In this document: positions 1-8,578 of the stretch, in pieces
Numbering within the stretch: position 1 is the first letter of the stretch
Layout of the letters: each line of letters begins with the position of its first letter
Assembly: GCA_015065885.1 (NCBI GenBank)
Contig: SVPJ01000007.1
Span: 1 to 60,213, forward strand
DNA from: Oscillospiraceae bacterium
Lineage (GTDB): Bacteria; Bacillota; Clostridia; Oscillospirales; Acutalibacteraceae
Reading direction: 5' to 3'
Length of the DNA stretch: 60,213 nt
Program-made: the position numbers and the translations under genes
The notes under the pieces: model-generated
The model's database searches: none
Told to the model about the DNA's origin: nothing
The model's input: the letters and a program-made list of their open reading frames with translations, nothing else

Positions 1-88
1 TTCTTTTTTGGTCAAAATGAGCATTTTGGGGTCGAAAATGGCCTAAAAATCGCCAAAAATTAGTTGTTGTATCCCTCTTGACACACTC

Positions 89-241
89 GTGAGCGGTTCA
101 CCCATCGTGCAAAACGGCAAACTCGTCGGCGCCGTCACCCACGTGTTGGTGGACGACCCGACAAAGGGATACGGTATCTTTGCGGAAACGATGTTGGACG
201 TGGCGAAAAACGTAGAGCAGGCACTTTCGCCCGCCGCATAA
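89..241 (+). pseudogene. spoIVB: 3' remnant of spoIVB
   Basis: The frame ending at the TAA at 239-241 encodes about 50 residues that read like the C-terminal end of the SpoIVB serine peptidase (S55 family): [18 protein letters not shown] followed by a [13 protein letters not shown] segment. SpoIVB cleaves SpoIVFA to trigger sigma-K activation during sporulation, and the SGSPI serine is the family's catalytic serine. Upstream of about position 89 the similarity stops. The frame continues as AT-rich sequence encoding unrelated residues and meets a stop at 44-46. The PDZ domain and most of the protease domain are absent, so this is a truncated gene or a join created at a contig edge. A strong terminator follows. 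Confidence 0.75.
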
Positions 242-253
242 AAGAAGCATTAT

Positions 254-297
254 AAAAAAACAGTGTCTGACACGCCTGGTGTCAGACACTGTTTTTT
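254..297 (+). terminator. Strong bidirectional terminator
   Basis: A 13-bp perfect stem (261-273 with 279-291, loop gcctg) is flanked by seven A on the left and six T on the right. It can terminate transcription from either side and closes the spoIVB remnant. Confidence 0.9.
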
Positions 298-522
298 GCC
301 ATTTACAATTGTATATGTTGCGGATGATTTCTCTGTGAGCTTCGAACGGTTGTGCCCCTCTGTGTTTCGACCGTCGGTAAGACCAAAGTGGGAGGGTACG
401 CTGTCGACCTTGAAGCTCTGCGGGGCAAACGATCATTTTTTGTTAACAATTGGAATTAGAAAAATTCACATTTTCGCGGTATACTGATGTTCGTTGAGTG
501 ATGTATTTATTCGGAGGAGTAT
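298..522. other. Gene-free leader of the 523 lipoprotein gene
   Basis: No credible gene is seen. A TATACT hexamer at 480-485 could be the -10 of the promoter for the gene at 523, but no convincing -35 lies at the proper distance. A GGAGGAG ribosome binding site is at about 512-518. Confidence 0.4.
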
Positions 523-2370
523 ATGAAACGGACGATAGCGATACTGCTTGTTTTGACGGTGGTGCTCGGGATGCTTGCGGGATGCGGCACGAAAGTGAAG
601 GATGCCGATCCCACGAAAACGGGCGGGGTGAAGGACACAACCGATACCGATGGCACGGGAGATACCGCCGCGCCCCCTGCGGTGGATTTTTCCGCGACCG
701 ATGCCGATATGTTTACCGTGCGGGACACCACGACTGCCTACGACGCCGATAAGGCGATCCTCGTACAGTTAAACGGCACGACGGCGGTGGCGAGCGCCGA
801 TAGCGTGGAGATCAGCGGTTCTACCGTGACCCTTACCGAAGACGCGACCTATGTCATATCGGGTGAACTTACCGATGGAATGTTGATCGTCAATGCCCCG
901 AGCACGGCGAAACCGCATGTTGTGCTGAACGGGGTGTCGATCACGAGCAGTACGTCGGCGGCGCTGTATGTTATGGCGTCCGACAAGGTGATCGTGACCC
1001 TTGCCGAGGGCACGGCGAACACTCTTGCGAACGGCGGCAGTTTTGCTGCTGACGATATCGATGCGCCGCTCTTTTCAAAGCAGGATCTGACGCTGAACGG
1101 GACGGGAAGATTAACGGTAACTTCGCCTGCAGGGCACGGCGTGGTGTGTAAGGACGATCTGGTGATCACGGGCGGGACGTACGTGGTGAATTCCGCCTTT
1201 CACGGCTTGAATGCCAACGACAGCGTGCGTATCGCGGAGGCAACCTTGACCGTCGATGCGGGTAAAGATGCGATTCACGCGGAAAACAAAGAGGACGCCA
1301 CCAAAGGTTTCGTCTATGTGTCGAGCGGCACGGTCAAAGCCGAGGCGGAAGGTGACGGTATTTCGGCGAGCGCCTATATGCAGATCATGGGCGGTAGTAT
1401 CGACCTGCTGGTCGGCGGCAGTGCAAACGGCACGAAGGAGCATTCGGATTCCTTCGGCGGCTTTATGGGCGGCGGTCCGATGGGCACCCCACCCGGCGGC
1501 AGACGGACGAGCGATACCGCGGACACTACGGAAGAAGCTTCTAGCAGTATGAAGGGGTTGAAAGCCGCAAACAGCCTGCTGATCGCGGATGGTAATATTA
1601 CGATAAATTCAGCGGACGATGCCGTACATGCGGATGTTTCGGTCATCATCAACGGCGGTACATTCACCCTCGCGTCGGGTGACGACGCCGTTCACGCGGA
1701 GGATACGCTCACCATCACCGCGGGCACGATCGACGTTACGGAAAGTTACGAAGGGCTGGAAGCGTTGCACATCGACGTGCAGGGCGGTGATATCCGCTTG
1801 GTGGCGAGCGACGACGGATTGAATGCCGCAGGCGGCACCGACCAAAGCGGCACTACGGGCGGTCGTGACGGTATGTTCGGCGGCCTCGGCGGCATGGGTG
1901 GACACGGCGGTATGGGTGGACACGGCGGTATGTCGTCGAATGCCAACGGCAGTATCACCGTTTCCGGCGGCACGCTGTACGTGCGGTCTTCGGGCGACGG
2001 TATGGACGCCAACGGCACGTTAGCAATACGTGGCGGACACGTGACCCTCGTCGGCCCGACGCAGGGGGATACGACGGTTTTGGATTACGACACAAGCGGC
2101 ATAATTACGGGCGGCACCTTCATCGGCACAGGCTCCTCGATGATGGCGCAGACCTTCAGCGATTCCGAGCAAGGGGTCATCGCCTTAAACGTCGGTCGGC
2201 AGACGGCAGGTACGGCGGTCGTCCTGAAAGACGCCGACGGCAACACGCTCATTACCCATACACCCGAATTGGATTTTGCGATCGTGATCCTTTCCTCGCC
2301 CGCAATGAAAAAAGGAGAAATGTACACGATTTCCATTGGCTCGTCCTCGGGCGAATTTGAAGCGTACTAA
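523..2370 (+). CDS. Cthe_2159-type carbohydrate-binding lipoprotein
   Basis: Predicted 615-residue surface lipoprotein. Residues 1-21 are a lipoprotein signal ending in the lipobox LAGC (Cys21), followed by a low-complexity Thr/Asp-rich linker. The rest is a long series of short beta-strand repeats of the kind seen in the Cthe_2159 (formerly DUF4353) beta-helix family, which binds cellulose and acidic sugars in Clostridium thermocellum. Two Gly/Met-rich insertions stand out: one near residues 313-328 (FMGGGPMGTPPGG) and one near 446-470 where GGMGGHGGMGGHGGM repeats occur. The role is inferred to be polysaccharide or metal contact at the cell surface. The start has a GGAGGAG ribosome binding site. 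It appears monocistronic, with a terminator directly after it. Confidence 0.8.
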   Translation: MKRTIAILLVLTVVLGMLAGCGTKVKDADPTKTGGVKDTTDTDGTGDTAAPPAVDFSATDADMFTVRDTTTAYDADKAILVQLNGTTAVASADSVEISGSTVTLTEDATYVISGELTDGMLIVNAPSTAKPHVVLNGVSITSSTSAALYVMASDKVIVTLAEGTANTLANGGSFAADDIDAPLFSKQDLTLNGTGRLTVTSPAGHGVVCKDDLVITGGTYVVNSAFHGLNANDSVRIAEATLTVDAGKDAIHAENKEDATKGFVYVSSGTVKAEAEGDGISASAYMQIMGGSIDLLVGGSANGTKEHSDSFGGFMGGGPMGTPPGGRRTSDTADTTEEASSSMKGLKAANSLLIADGNITINSADDAVHADVSVIINGGTFTLASGDDAVHAEDTLTITAGTIDVTESYEGLEALHIDVQGGDIRLVASDDGLNAAGGTDQSGTTGGRDGMFGGLGGMGGHGGMGGHGGMSSNANGSITVSGGTLYVRSSGDGMDANGTLAIRGGHVTLVGPTQGDTTVLDYDTSGIITGGTFIGTGSSMMAQTFSDSEQGVIALNVGRQTAGTAVVLKDADGNTLITHTPELDFAIVILSSPAMKKGEMYTISIGSSSGEFEAY

Positions 2371-2378
2371 ACAAGGAA

Positions 2379-2406
2379 AGCCACCCGCCGTGCGGGTGAC
2401 TTTTTT
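2379..2406 (+). terminator. Terminator of the 523 gene
   Basis: CACCCGC (2382-2388) pairs with GCGGGTG (2392-2398), followed by six T at 2401-2406. It lies right after the stop at 2370. Confidence 0.8.
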
Positions 2407-2441
2407 ATACGTCGGCATTGGTCCTGCGCCACACGGTCTGT

Positions 2442-2467
2442 AGCATCCCGATTATTTTCGGGATGCT
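2442..2467 (-). terminator. Hairpin overlapping the end of the PocR-AraC gene
   Basis: AGCATCCCGA (2442-2451) and TCGGGATGCT (2458-2467) form a 10-bp stem. It overlaps the stop codon of the minus-strand regulator. A T-run follows only on the plus strand, so termination direction is uncertain. Confidence 0.5.
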
Positions 2468-3261
2468 TTTCTGTATTCACCGGGCGTGAAGCCCGTGCTT
2501 TTTTTGAACCAGCGGCAGAAATACGGATAGTTATCGATCCCCACCTTTTCGGCAACGGCGTATACGGGGGAATCGCTCTCGGTCAGTAACTCCTTGGCAC
2601 GCTTCAAACGTTGCGCAGCGATATATGCATTAACGGTACTGCCGAACGTATCCGCAAACGCTTTGTACAAATAATTTTTGGAAACGTGAAAGGCTTGACA
2701 AAGTCGGTCTACGCTTAAATTTTCATGCAGATTTGCACGAATGTATTCGACCGCTTCCTTTGTGAGCGAGTCGTACACGATCTGAATAGCGGGCTCAAAC
2801 AAAATGTGGGATAAAAGATCGTACAATGCGGAAAGCTTGCTTTCGGGGATGAAGGGAATTTTGCCGTACAGCTCGCTTATCCGATCGACGGTACAGGCGC
2901 TGTCGGTGGGAGACAGCGGCAAAGCGGGTGATCGTTCGGAACGGACACGCCCCATAAGGGCGTATCCTACCACAATATCGTTTTTAATGATGGGCATGGC
3001 CGAATCGTACAATCCCGCCCAACAGATATGATGTTCTGTTTTTTTGTGGGCTCGGCATTGTTTCAAAAGCTCTTTATCGCACTGCCGACATTTCTCTATG
3101 TTTTCTCTGGCGGTTTGCAAAAGAGAGCAGTAATCCTGCTTCGGCGTATATGAAACGATGGGGTGATAGTCGGCATCCACCACGGAAATGCTCATACCCG
3201 TGAGATCAACTATGCTTTTGATGATTTGAAGTAACTTTTCTTCGTTATATTTCACGATCAT
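2452..3261 (-). CDS. PocR-domain AraC-family regulator
   Basis: 269-residue transcription factor. The N-terminal half (about residues 8-165) resembles the PocR ligand-sensing domain, with a Cys-rich stretch (YC...EKCRQCDKEL...C) as in PocR-type sensors. The C-terminal 100 residues are a two-helix-turn-helix AraC DNA-binding domain (SVDRLCQAFHVSKNYLYKAF, then a GIDNYPYFCRWFKKSTGFTP segment). PocR itself senses propanediol, but the ligand here is unknown. The ATG at 3261 is preferred over the GTG at 3267 because GAGGTG lies 7 bases upstream of it. The gene diverges from the transporter at 3395 and probably controls it and the gene after it. Confidence 0.85.
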   Translation of the reverse strand: MIVKYNEEKLLQIIKSIVDLTGMSISVVDADYHPIVSYTPKQDYCSLLQTARENIEKCRQCDKELLKQCRAHKKTEHHICWAGLYDSAMPIIKNDIVVGYALMGRVRSERSPALPLSPTDSACTVDRISELYGKIPFIPESKLSALYDLLSHILFEPAIQIVYDSLTKEAVEYIRANLHENLSVDRLCQAFHVSKNYLYKAFADTFGSTVNAYIAAQRLKRAKELLTESDSPVYAVAEKVGIDNYPYFCRWFKKSTGFTPGEYRKASRK

Positions 3262-3284
3262 AAACACTCACCTCGATTTGTACT

Positions 3285-3313
3285 ATTATAACAAATTTGG
3301 GAAGAAAGTGCAA
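3285..3313 (-). promoter_or_regulatory. Promoter of the PocR-AraC gene
   Basis: On the minus strand TTGCAC (3308-3313), a 17-bp spacer and a perfect TATAAT (3285-3290) lie just upstream of the start at 3261. Confidence 0.75.
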
Positions 3314-3335
3314 TATATGGAGAAAATTTTGCATT

Positions 3336-3362
3336 TTGCTTTTCGGTGCTCAATGGTATAAT
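3336..3362 (+). promoter_or_regulatory. Promoter of the transporter operon at 3395
   Basis: A perfect TATAAT at 3357-3362. The best -35 is TTGCTT at 3336-3341 with a short 15-bp spacer, consistent with an activator-dependent promoter facing the divergent AraC gene. Confidence 0.55.
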
Positions 3363-3394
3363 GACAACAAATTCAAAGAGAGAAGTGGAAAGCC

Positions 3395-4243
3395 GTGTGG
3401 AACGTAGCGTATTTGATTTTAATCATAATCGGCGTTGCGGGGCAAAATATTGCCAAAAAACCGTACACACAAAAAGTGGGAGACAGAGGTGTCTACTTTT
3501 TTAGTACGGTTTTGAGTGCGGTGGCATTGCTCTTCTTTGTTGTTACGTCTCCCAAGCTGCATTTCGACGTGTCCGTTTTGCCGTATTCCGTCGGTTTTGC
3601 GGTGGCGTATACGGTGGCATCGGTGGGGACGTTTTTTGCCATTGCTTATGGCTCGCTGTCGCTGTCTTCGCTGTTTATTTCGTATTCTCTGATGATCCCG
3701 ACGCTTTACGGACTGGCGATAGGGGAAAGCGTTGGCGCAGGCTTTTGGCCGGGGTTGGGATTGCTTGCCGTTTCACTTTTTCTTACCAACAAGCCGAACG
3801 AAAAAGCCCCCGTATCCTTCAAGTGGCTGGTATGGGTCATATTGGCGTTTGTCGGCAACGGTATGTGTTCGGTCGTGCAAAAGATGCAACAGGTCGCATC
3901 GGGCGGTGCGTATAAGAACGAGTTTATGATCGTTGCTTTGGCGATCGTTTCTGTTGTAATGCTGATCATGACCCTTTGTAAGGAGCGCAAGGACGTGAAG
4001 CAATGTGCACGGCACGGCTGGTATTTGGCGGTTGTTTGCGGCGTGCTGAACGGTGGGGTGAATCTGTTTGTGATGATCTTGTCGGGGCGGATGCCCGTGT
4101 CGCTGATGTTTTCGCTTATATCGGCCGGCGGATTGCTGGTTACGTATATCGTATCTAAATTTTTATATAAAGAAACACTGACAAAAACACAGTTCGTCGG
4201 ATTCTTGTTCGGTCTGTTGGCCGTCGTGTTCTTGAATATTTGA
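3395..4243 (+). CDS. EamA/DMT-family transporter
   Basis: 282-residue integral membrane protein with about ten hydrophobic segments spread over the whole length, typical of the EamA drug/metabolite transporter fold (two repeats of five helices, about 280-300 residues). The last helix, about GFLFGLLAVVFLNI, is typical of the family. The start is a GTG at 3395 with a weak purine-rich site upstream. It is divergent from the PocR-AraC regulator and followed after 13 bases by the TIM-barrel-like protein at 4257, so the two are likely co-transcribed. Direction and substrate cannot be deduced; uptake of the substrate of its neighbour is a guess. Confidence 0.8.
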   Translation: MWNVAYLILIIIGVAGQNIAKKPYTQKVGDRGVYFFSTVLSAVALLFFVVTSPKLHFDVSVLPYSVGFAVAYTVASVGTFFAIAYGSLSLSSLFISYSLMIPTLYGLAIGESVGAGFWPGLGLLAVSLFLTNKPNEKAPVSFKWLVWVILAFVGNGMCSVVQKMQQVASGGAYKNEFMIVALAIVSVVMLIMTLCKERKDVKQCARHGWYLAVVCGVLNGGVNLFVMILSGRMPVSLMFSLISAGGLLVTYIVSKFLYKETLTKTQFVGFLFGLLAVVFLNI

Positions 4244-4256
4244 GGAGGAATGAAAA

Positions 4257-6137
4257 ATGTATACGATCTCGGTTCCGCTGATGAATGGTAACGTGAAGCG
4301 AAACGACCGCGAACGAGCGCTTCAGGAACTGCGGCGCTTGGATGCAAAACGGGTCTTTCTCGCGTTGGATACGTACGAGACGGACGGCGAGAAGCGTGCG
4401 GCGGTATTGAAGGAATTGACGGATAATTGCCGGTTTTTCCAAGAAAACGGTTTTGAAGTCGGTGCGTGGATCTGGACCTTTTGGGTGAAGAACAACACCG
4501 CATTTCGAAATATGCGTTCGATCAAAGGGGAGGAGATCGGACACATTATGTGCCCGACCGATGAAAACTTCGTGGCGTTTGCCGCCGATTACCTATGCGA
4601 TATTGCCCGATGCGGTGTGGATCTCATTCAGTTTGACGACGATTTTCGGTACGGTTTTCTCGCAGATTCGCCCGCCTGCCTTTGCGACGGACATATTGAA
4701 AGGATCAACGGCATTACCGGTGAAACTTCCACGAGGGAAGAATTGTATAACAACATCGTTTCGGGCGGGAAGAACAAATTTCGCGATGCGTATCTGAAGG
4801 TGAACGGGGATGCTTTCCGAAGCTTTGCGCGCACCGTGCGGGAAGCGGTGGATACGGTCGCCCCCACGGTGCGGATCGGCGCTTGCGCATGTATGTCCGC
4901 GTGGGATATCGATGGCACGGATGCGTATGAACTCGCCCGTATATTGGCAGGGAACGCCAAGCCCTTCGTGCGACTGATCGGTGCACCGTATTGGGCAGTA
5001 AATAAAAGCTGGGGCAACTGCTTGCAGGACGTTGTTGAACTGGAACGGATGGAAAGCGCTTGGACGAGAAACGGGGATATCGAAATCATGGCCGAAGGAG
5101 ATGCGTATCCCCGCCCGAGAACCCAGTGCCCCGCCGCCTTCCTCGAAGGCTTTGATACGGCGATTCGGGCCGCGGGATGTACCGACGGCATCTTGAAATA
5201 CGGTATGGACTACACGTCCCGCGTCGATTATGAAACGGGGTACGCCCGCTTCCACGAACGCAATCGGGGCGCATACGGCGATATCGATCGGGTGTTCGGC
5301 GATAAGGTGAGTTGCGGTATCCGCGTATACGAATCGATGAAAAAGATTTCGGATATGGTGATGCCCACGCAGGTGAACGGGCAGGTGGATATTCAAGATC
5401 TGTTTTTTTCGAAAGCTGCAAGAACGCTTGCTTGCAACAGTATTCCGACCGTATATGACGGTGAGGGTGTTTGTGGGATCGTCTTTGACGAAAACGCAAG
5501 AACGCTACCGTTGTCCGCGCTGAAAAACGGAACGATATTGGATATTGCCGCGGCGGAGATCCTTGCCGACAGAGGGGTCGACGTCGGTCTTCGGAAGATA
5601 CGTTCGCTGTTAAAAGAAGATGGCGTACTGTATGAAGAGCATTTTTTGAAGGATGACAACCACGTCTCTGCGATGGGTGCGGAAATTTACGACATCGAAA
5701 TCGATGCGATCGCTGAAATTTTAAGTGACATCACGGTTTTCGAGGGGAAGGTTCCCGTTTCGTACCGATACGAAAACGCTAACGGGGAACGGTTTTTGGT
5801 GTTTAATCTGAACACGCGCCACGGGGAGTTGCCTTTACTGAAGCAGTATGCCAGAGGCAGACAGATCGCGGATGCCGTTCCCTGGCTGTCGGGCAAAAAA
5901 CTTCCCGCTTATGTGTACGGACATCCGTCTTTGTACGTGCAGACAAAAGAGAAAGACGGTCGATTGGCGGTGGGGCTTTGGAATTTCTATGCCGATACCG
6001 CCATTGAGCCGATCGTTGAGCTGGGCAAAACGTATTCGAAAATTGCATGTATCCACTGTGACGGCCGCCTCGATGGTGACAGAGTATATTTAAACGACAT
6101 TGCCCCTTATACCTTCGTCGGGTTTGAAGTGGAATAA
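4257..6137 (+). CDS. Uncharacterised TIM-barrel-like protein, possible glycoside hydrolase
   Basis: 626-residue cytoplasmic protein with no signal peptide. The N-terminal 330 residues read like an alpha/beta barrel of glycoside-hydrolase type: FLALDTYE, GFEVGAWIWTFW, then GVDLIQFDDDFRYG with clustered acidic residues that could be catalytic, and later IMAEGDAYPRP. The last part has the beta-rich character of accessory domains in sugar hydrolases (FLVFNLNTRHGELPLL; GLWNFYADTAIEP). I do not recognise the family. It follows the transporter by 13 bases and has an AGGAGG ribosome binding site. Cytoplasmic cleavage of an imported oligosaccharide is an inference from context. Confidence 0.6.
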   Translation: MYTISVPLMNGNVKRNDRERALQELRRLDAKRVFLALDTYETDGEKRAAVLKELTDNCRFFQENGFEVGAWIWTFWVKNNTAFRNMRSIKGEEIGHIMCPTDENFVAFAADYLCDIARCGVDLIQFDDDFRYGFLADSPACLCDGHIERINGITGETSTREELYNNIVSGGKNKFRDAYLKVNGDAFRSFARTVREAVDTVAPTVRIGACACMSAWDIDGTDAYELARILAGNAKPFVRLIGAPYWAVNKSWGNCLQDVVELERMESAWTRNGDIEIMAEGDAYPRPRTQCPAAFLEGFDTAIRAAGCTDGILKYGMDYTSRVDYETGYARFHERNRGAYGDIDRVFGDKVSCGIRVYESMKKISDMVMPTQVNGQVDIQDLFFSKAARTLACNSIPTVYDGEGVCGIVFDENARTLPLSALKNGTILDIAAAEILADRGVDVGLRKIRSLLKEDGVLYEEHFLKDDNHVSAMGAEIYDIEIDAIAEILSDITVFEGKVPVSYRYENANGERFLVFNLNTRHGELPLLKQYARGRQIADAVPWLSGKKLPAYVYGHPSLYVQTKEKDGRLAVGLWNFYADTAIEPIVELGKTYSKIACIHCDGRLDGDRVYLNDIAPYTFVGFEVE

Positions 6138-6163
6138 GTGAGGGGGTTTCCTCCGCCGCATAG

Positions 6164-6196
6164 ACAAAACAGCACCCCGTCGGGGTGCTGTTTTGT
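6164..6196. terminator. Bidirectional terminator
   Basis: ACAAAACAGCACCCC (6164-6178) and GGGGTGCTGTTTTGT (6182-6196) form a 15-bp perfect stem with a 3-base loop between the convergent genes ending at 6137 and 6196. Confidence 0.9.
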
Positions 6197-6996
6197 TATA
6201 CTCCGAAGTAGTCTTTTTTCACTTCGCCGGGGGTCATTCCCGTCTTTTTTTTGAAGAAGCGGACGAAGTAACTCACGTCTTCAAATCCGCACTTTTTCGC
6301 AACTTCGCCGACGGTGTAGTAACCGCTGAACAGATACTCCTTAGCATACGAAAGGCGGATGGAATCCCGATATTGCAAGGGAGATTCGGTGAAAAAACGT
6401 TTCCATTCACGGCGGAAATGGGAAGGACTCATGTCGGTGAGAAACGCCAATTGCGTAAGGGAAACGGCTTTGTCGTAATGCTCCTCCACGTACTCTTTGG
6501 CGGGAAGCAGGCGGCAGTAAGCAAGGGAGCGTCTCTCCTCGGTATAATAGGAGTAAAACAAGGTGAGCAGTTCGTACAATATGCCGACCGCCTGCATTTC
6601 GTATCCTGCCGCCTTCTTTTCCCATGTTCTGACCAGTTTGCGGAAAACACGTTCAAGGGGGGCGGTGTCCTCGCTCTGCAACAAGCAATAGGCGTCGCCT
6701 GCAACGCCTAAATCGGATTGCTCCTCGTGAAGAACGAAGTTTACCGTATAATGCTCAAATTCGGCGCTTGTAATAATGGTGTATGCGGTGTCGGGCGACA
6801 GAAACAACAGGTTGCCCGTCGCCATTTGTACCTGCTCGCCCGAGGAAAATCGATACTCTGCCTCTCCGCGCAAAGCAAAGACCAGACCGTAGTGCCCGCG
6901 CCCTTTCGGATAGGTACAGACGTGCATACGATCTAACGTGTATTGATGGGCAACGTGAATTTTTTGAATATCGGCATAAAAAGAATTCGTCAACAT
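6196..6996 (-). CDS. Cupin AraC-family regulator
   Basis: 266-residue regulator. An N-terminal cupin-like sugar-sensing domain (residues about 20-110, with GHYGLVFALRGEAEYRF and the LLFLSPDTAYTI element) is followed by a C-terminal AraC double helix-turn-helix (VSLTQLAFLTDMSPSHFRRE and VAKKCGFEDVSYFVRFFKKK). The ATG at 6996 was chosen because a GAGGGGGGAT site precedes it and because a promoter occupies 7022-7050, which excludes a longer reading. It is divergent from the isomerase operon at 7148, which it presumably regulates in response to that pathway's sugar. Confidence 0.85.
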   Translation of the reverse strand: MLTNSFYADIQKIHVAHQYTLDRMHVCTYPKGRGHYGLVFALRGEAEYRFSSGEQVQMATGNLLFLSPDTAYTIITSAEFEHYTVNFVLHEEQSDLGVAGDAYCLLQSEDTAPLERVFRKLVRTWEKKAAGYEMQAVGILYELLTLFYSYYTEERRSLAYCRLLPAKEYVEEHYDKAVSLTQLAFLTDMSPSHFRREWKRFFTESPLQYRDSIRLSYAKEYLFSGYYTVGEVAKKCGFEDVSYFVRFFKKKTGMTPGEVKKDYFGV

Positions 6997-7021
6997 GCGG
7001 CGATCCCCCCTCACGCTTTTC

Positions 7022-7050
7022 AGTATATCCGTATCGCAGAGGTGTGTCAA
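7022..7050 (-). promoter_or_regulatory. Promoter of the AraC gene at 6196
   Basis: Minus-strand TTGACA (7045-7050), 17-bp spacer, TATACT (7022-7027). It fixes the gene start downstream of 7022. Confidence 0.85.
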
Positions 7051-7091
7051 GAAAAAAGAGCAGATCGTCCTATAAACGAGCGTATTGTCTC

Positions 7092-7120
7092 TTGAATATG
7101 CAGGCGGAATTTACTACAAT
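7092..7120 (+). promoter_or_regulatory. Promoter of the isomerase operon
   Basis: TTGAAT (7092-7097), 17-bp spacer, TACAAT (7115-7120), followed by an AAGGAGGGG ribosome binding site at 7132-7140. It lies back to back with the promoter of the divergent AraC gene. Confidence 0.75.
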
Positions 7121-7147
7121 CGAGTTAGATCAAGGAGGGGTATACCG

Positions 7148-8575
7148 ATGAAAAAACCGAAGATTGCCCTCGTTTCGTTGGGGCACTACATCTATTTCCA
7201 ACAATTTTCCGACTTAAAAGCGGAACTGATGCAAAAGGGAGAAGCGTTTAAAACGTATCTGGATCCCGCTCGCTGTGATGTGGTGGATGCCGGGTATATC
7301 GATTGCGTGGAGGATGCCTTCCAAGCGGTTCAAAATTTGAAGAAAGAAGACGTCGATCTGCTCTTTATCCTTCTTTCTACCTATTTGCCGTCTGCGGTGT
7401 GTGCGCCGTTTGCGCGGTATTTGGACATTCCTCAGGTGTTGGTGGGTATTCAGCCGCTCGAACATTTGGACTATGCCCGTACCACTACGTATAGGCAACT
7501 CGTGAACGACGATATCTGCGCTATGCCTGAGATCGCGGGCGTATACGAGCGGTTGGGGCGTTCCGTTCCGCCCTGCATTGTGGCATCGTCGTCGCAACGT
7601 GCGTACCTGCAAAAGCAGGTGGATGAATGGGTCTCTGCCGCTGCGGCAATGGCGGGCTTTAAGTATGAGACGTTCGGCTATCTCGGACATACCTACGAAG
7701 GCATGTACGATATGCACACCGACCCGACCGCTTTCACCGCCGCCTTCGGCGCTCACGTGAAGATGCTCGAAATGTGTGAATTGGCACGCTTGTCGGAGGA
7801 GGTCTCCGACGCGGAGATCTGTGCACAGATCGAAGAGATCAAAAACATCTTTCAGATCTGTGACCCGTCACACGACCCGTTGACCGATTTCGTACAGGAC
7901 GATGATCTGGTGTATTCTGCCCGTCAGACGGTCGCACTCAAAAAACTGGTGGAACAGAATACACTCACTGCACTGGCATACTACTACAAAAGCGAACCGC
8001 AGAATCCCTACGAGCAACTTGCGGCGAATCTTATCATCGGCAATACCCTCTTGACTTCGTCAGGGATTCCGTTAGCGGGCGAAGCAGACTTGAAGACCGC
8101 TGCTGCGATGCTGATCATGAAGAATCTCGGGGGCGGTGGCTCGTTTGCCGAGATACACCCCTTTGATGTCTGCGACGATGTCGTACTCATCGGTCACGAC
8201 GGCCCGCATAACATCACCATTGCCGAAGGGAGACCCCGCCTGCGCAAACTTAAGAAGTATCACGGCAAATCGGGCAGCGGCATCGGGGTGGAGTTCTCGC
8301 TGAAAGCGGGCCCCGTTACCTTGCTTAGTATCAATGTGGATCGCTTTGGTAAATTCCGTATGATCGCCGCCGAAGGGGAGTCGATCGCGGGGGATATCCC
8401 CCAGACCGGCAACACCAATACCCGCGTGACCTTCCACTGCCCTGTGTGTGACTTTCTTGCACGTTGGTGTGAGGCGGGACCCACGCATCATTTGGCGCTC
8501 GGTGTGGGACATCATATGGGTACCCTGCGGAAGTTCGCCCGCATCAGCGGTATTGAGTTGATCGAGGTGAAATAA
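7148..8575 (+). CDS. L-fucose/L-arabinose isomerase-family protein
   Basis: 475-residue protein resembling the L-arabinose/L-fucose isomerase superfamily. It has an N-terminal Rossmann-like domain (KIALVSLGHYIYFQQF), a middle segment LLFILLSTYLPSA, and a C-terminal part with EIHPFDVCDDVVLIGHDGPH, which supplies acidic and His residues of the kind that bind the catalytic divalent metal. The family interconverts aldoses and ketoses. The exact sugar is not readable. ATG 7148 sits 7 bases after AAGGAGGGG. It is the first gene of a two-gene operon with the unknown protein at 8579 (3-base gap) and faces an AraC regulator. Confidence 0.75.
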   Translation: MKKPKIALVSLGHYIYFQQFSDLKAELMQKGEAFKTYLDPARCDVVDAGYIDCVEDAFQAVQNLKKEDVDLLFILLSTYLPSAVCAPFARYLDIPQVLVGIQPLEHLDYARTTTYRQLVNDDICAMPEIAGVYERLGRSVPPCIVASSSQRAYLQKQVDEWVSAAAAMAGFKYETFGYLGHTYEGMYDMHTDPTAFTAAFGAHVKMLEMCELARLSEEVSDAEICAQIEEIKNIFQICDPSHDPLTDFVQDDDLVYSARQTVALKKLVEQNTLTALAYYYKSEPQNPYEQLAANLIIGNTLLTSSGIPLAGEADLKTAAAMLIMKNLGGGGSFAEIHPFDVCDDVVLIGHDGPHNITIAEGRPRLRKLKKYHGKSGSGIGVEFSLKAGPVTLLSINVDRFGKFRMIAAEGESIAGDIPQTGNTNTRVTFHCPVCDFLARWCEAGPTHHLALGVGHHMGTLRKFARISGIELIEVK

Positions 8576-8578
8576 ACG

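Noticed and set aside
98..436. Possible small genes on either strand around 98-487
   Set aside because: They overlap the spoIVB remnant and a strong terminator, lack ribosome sites and show no recognisable motifs.
7085..7147. Longer N-terminus for the isomerase
   Set aside because: The region contains the promoter -10 and the AAGGAGGGG ribosome site, so translation begins at 7148.
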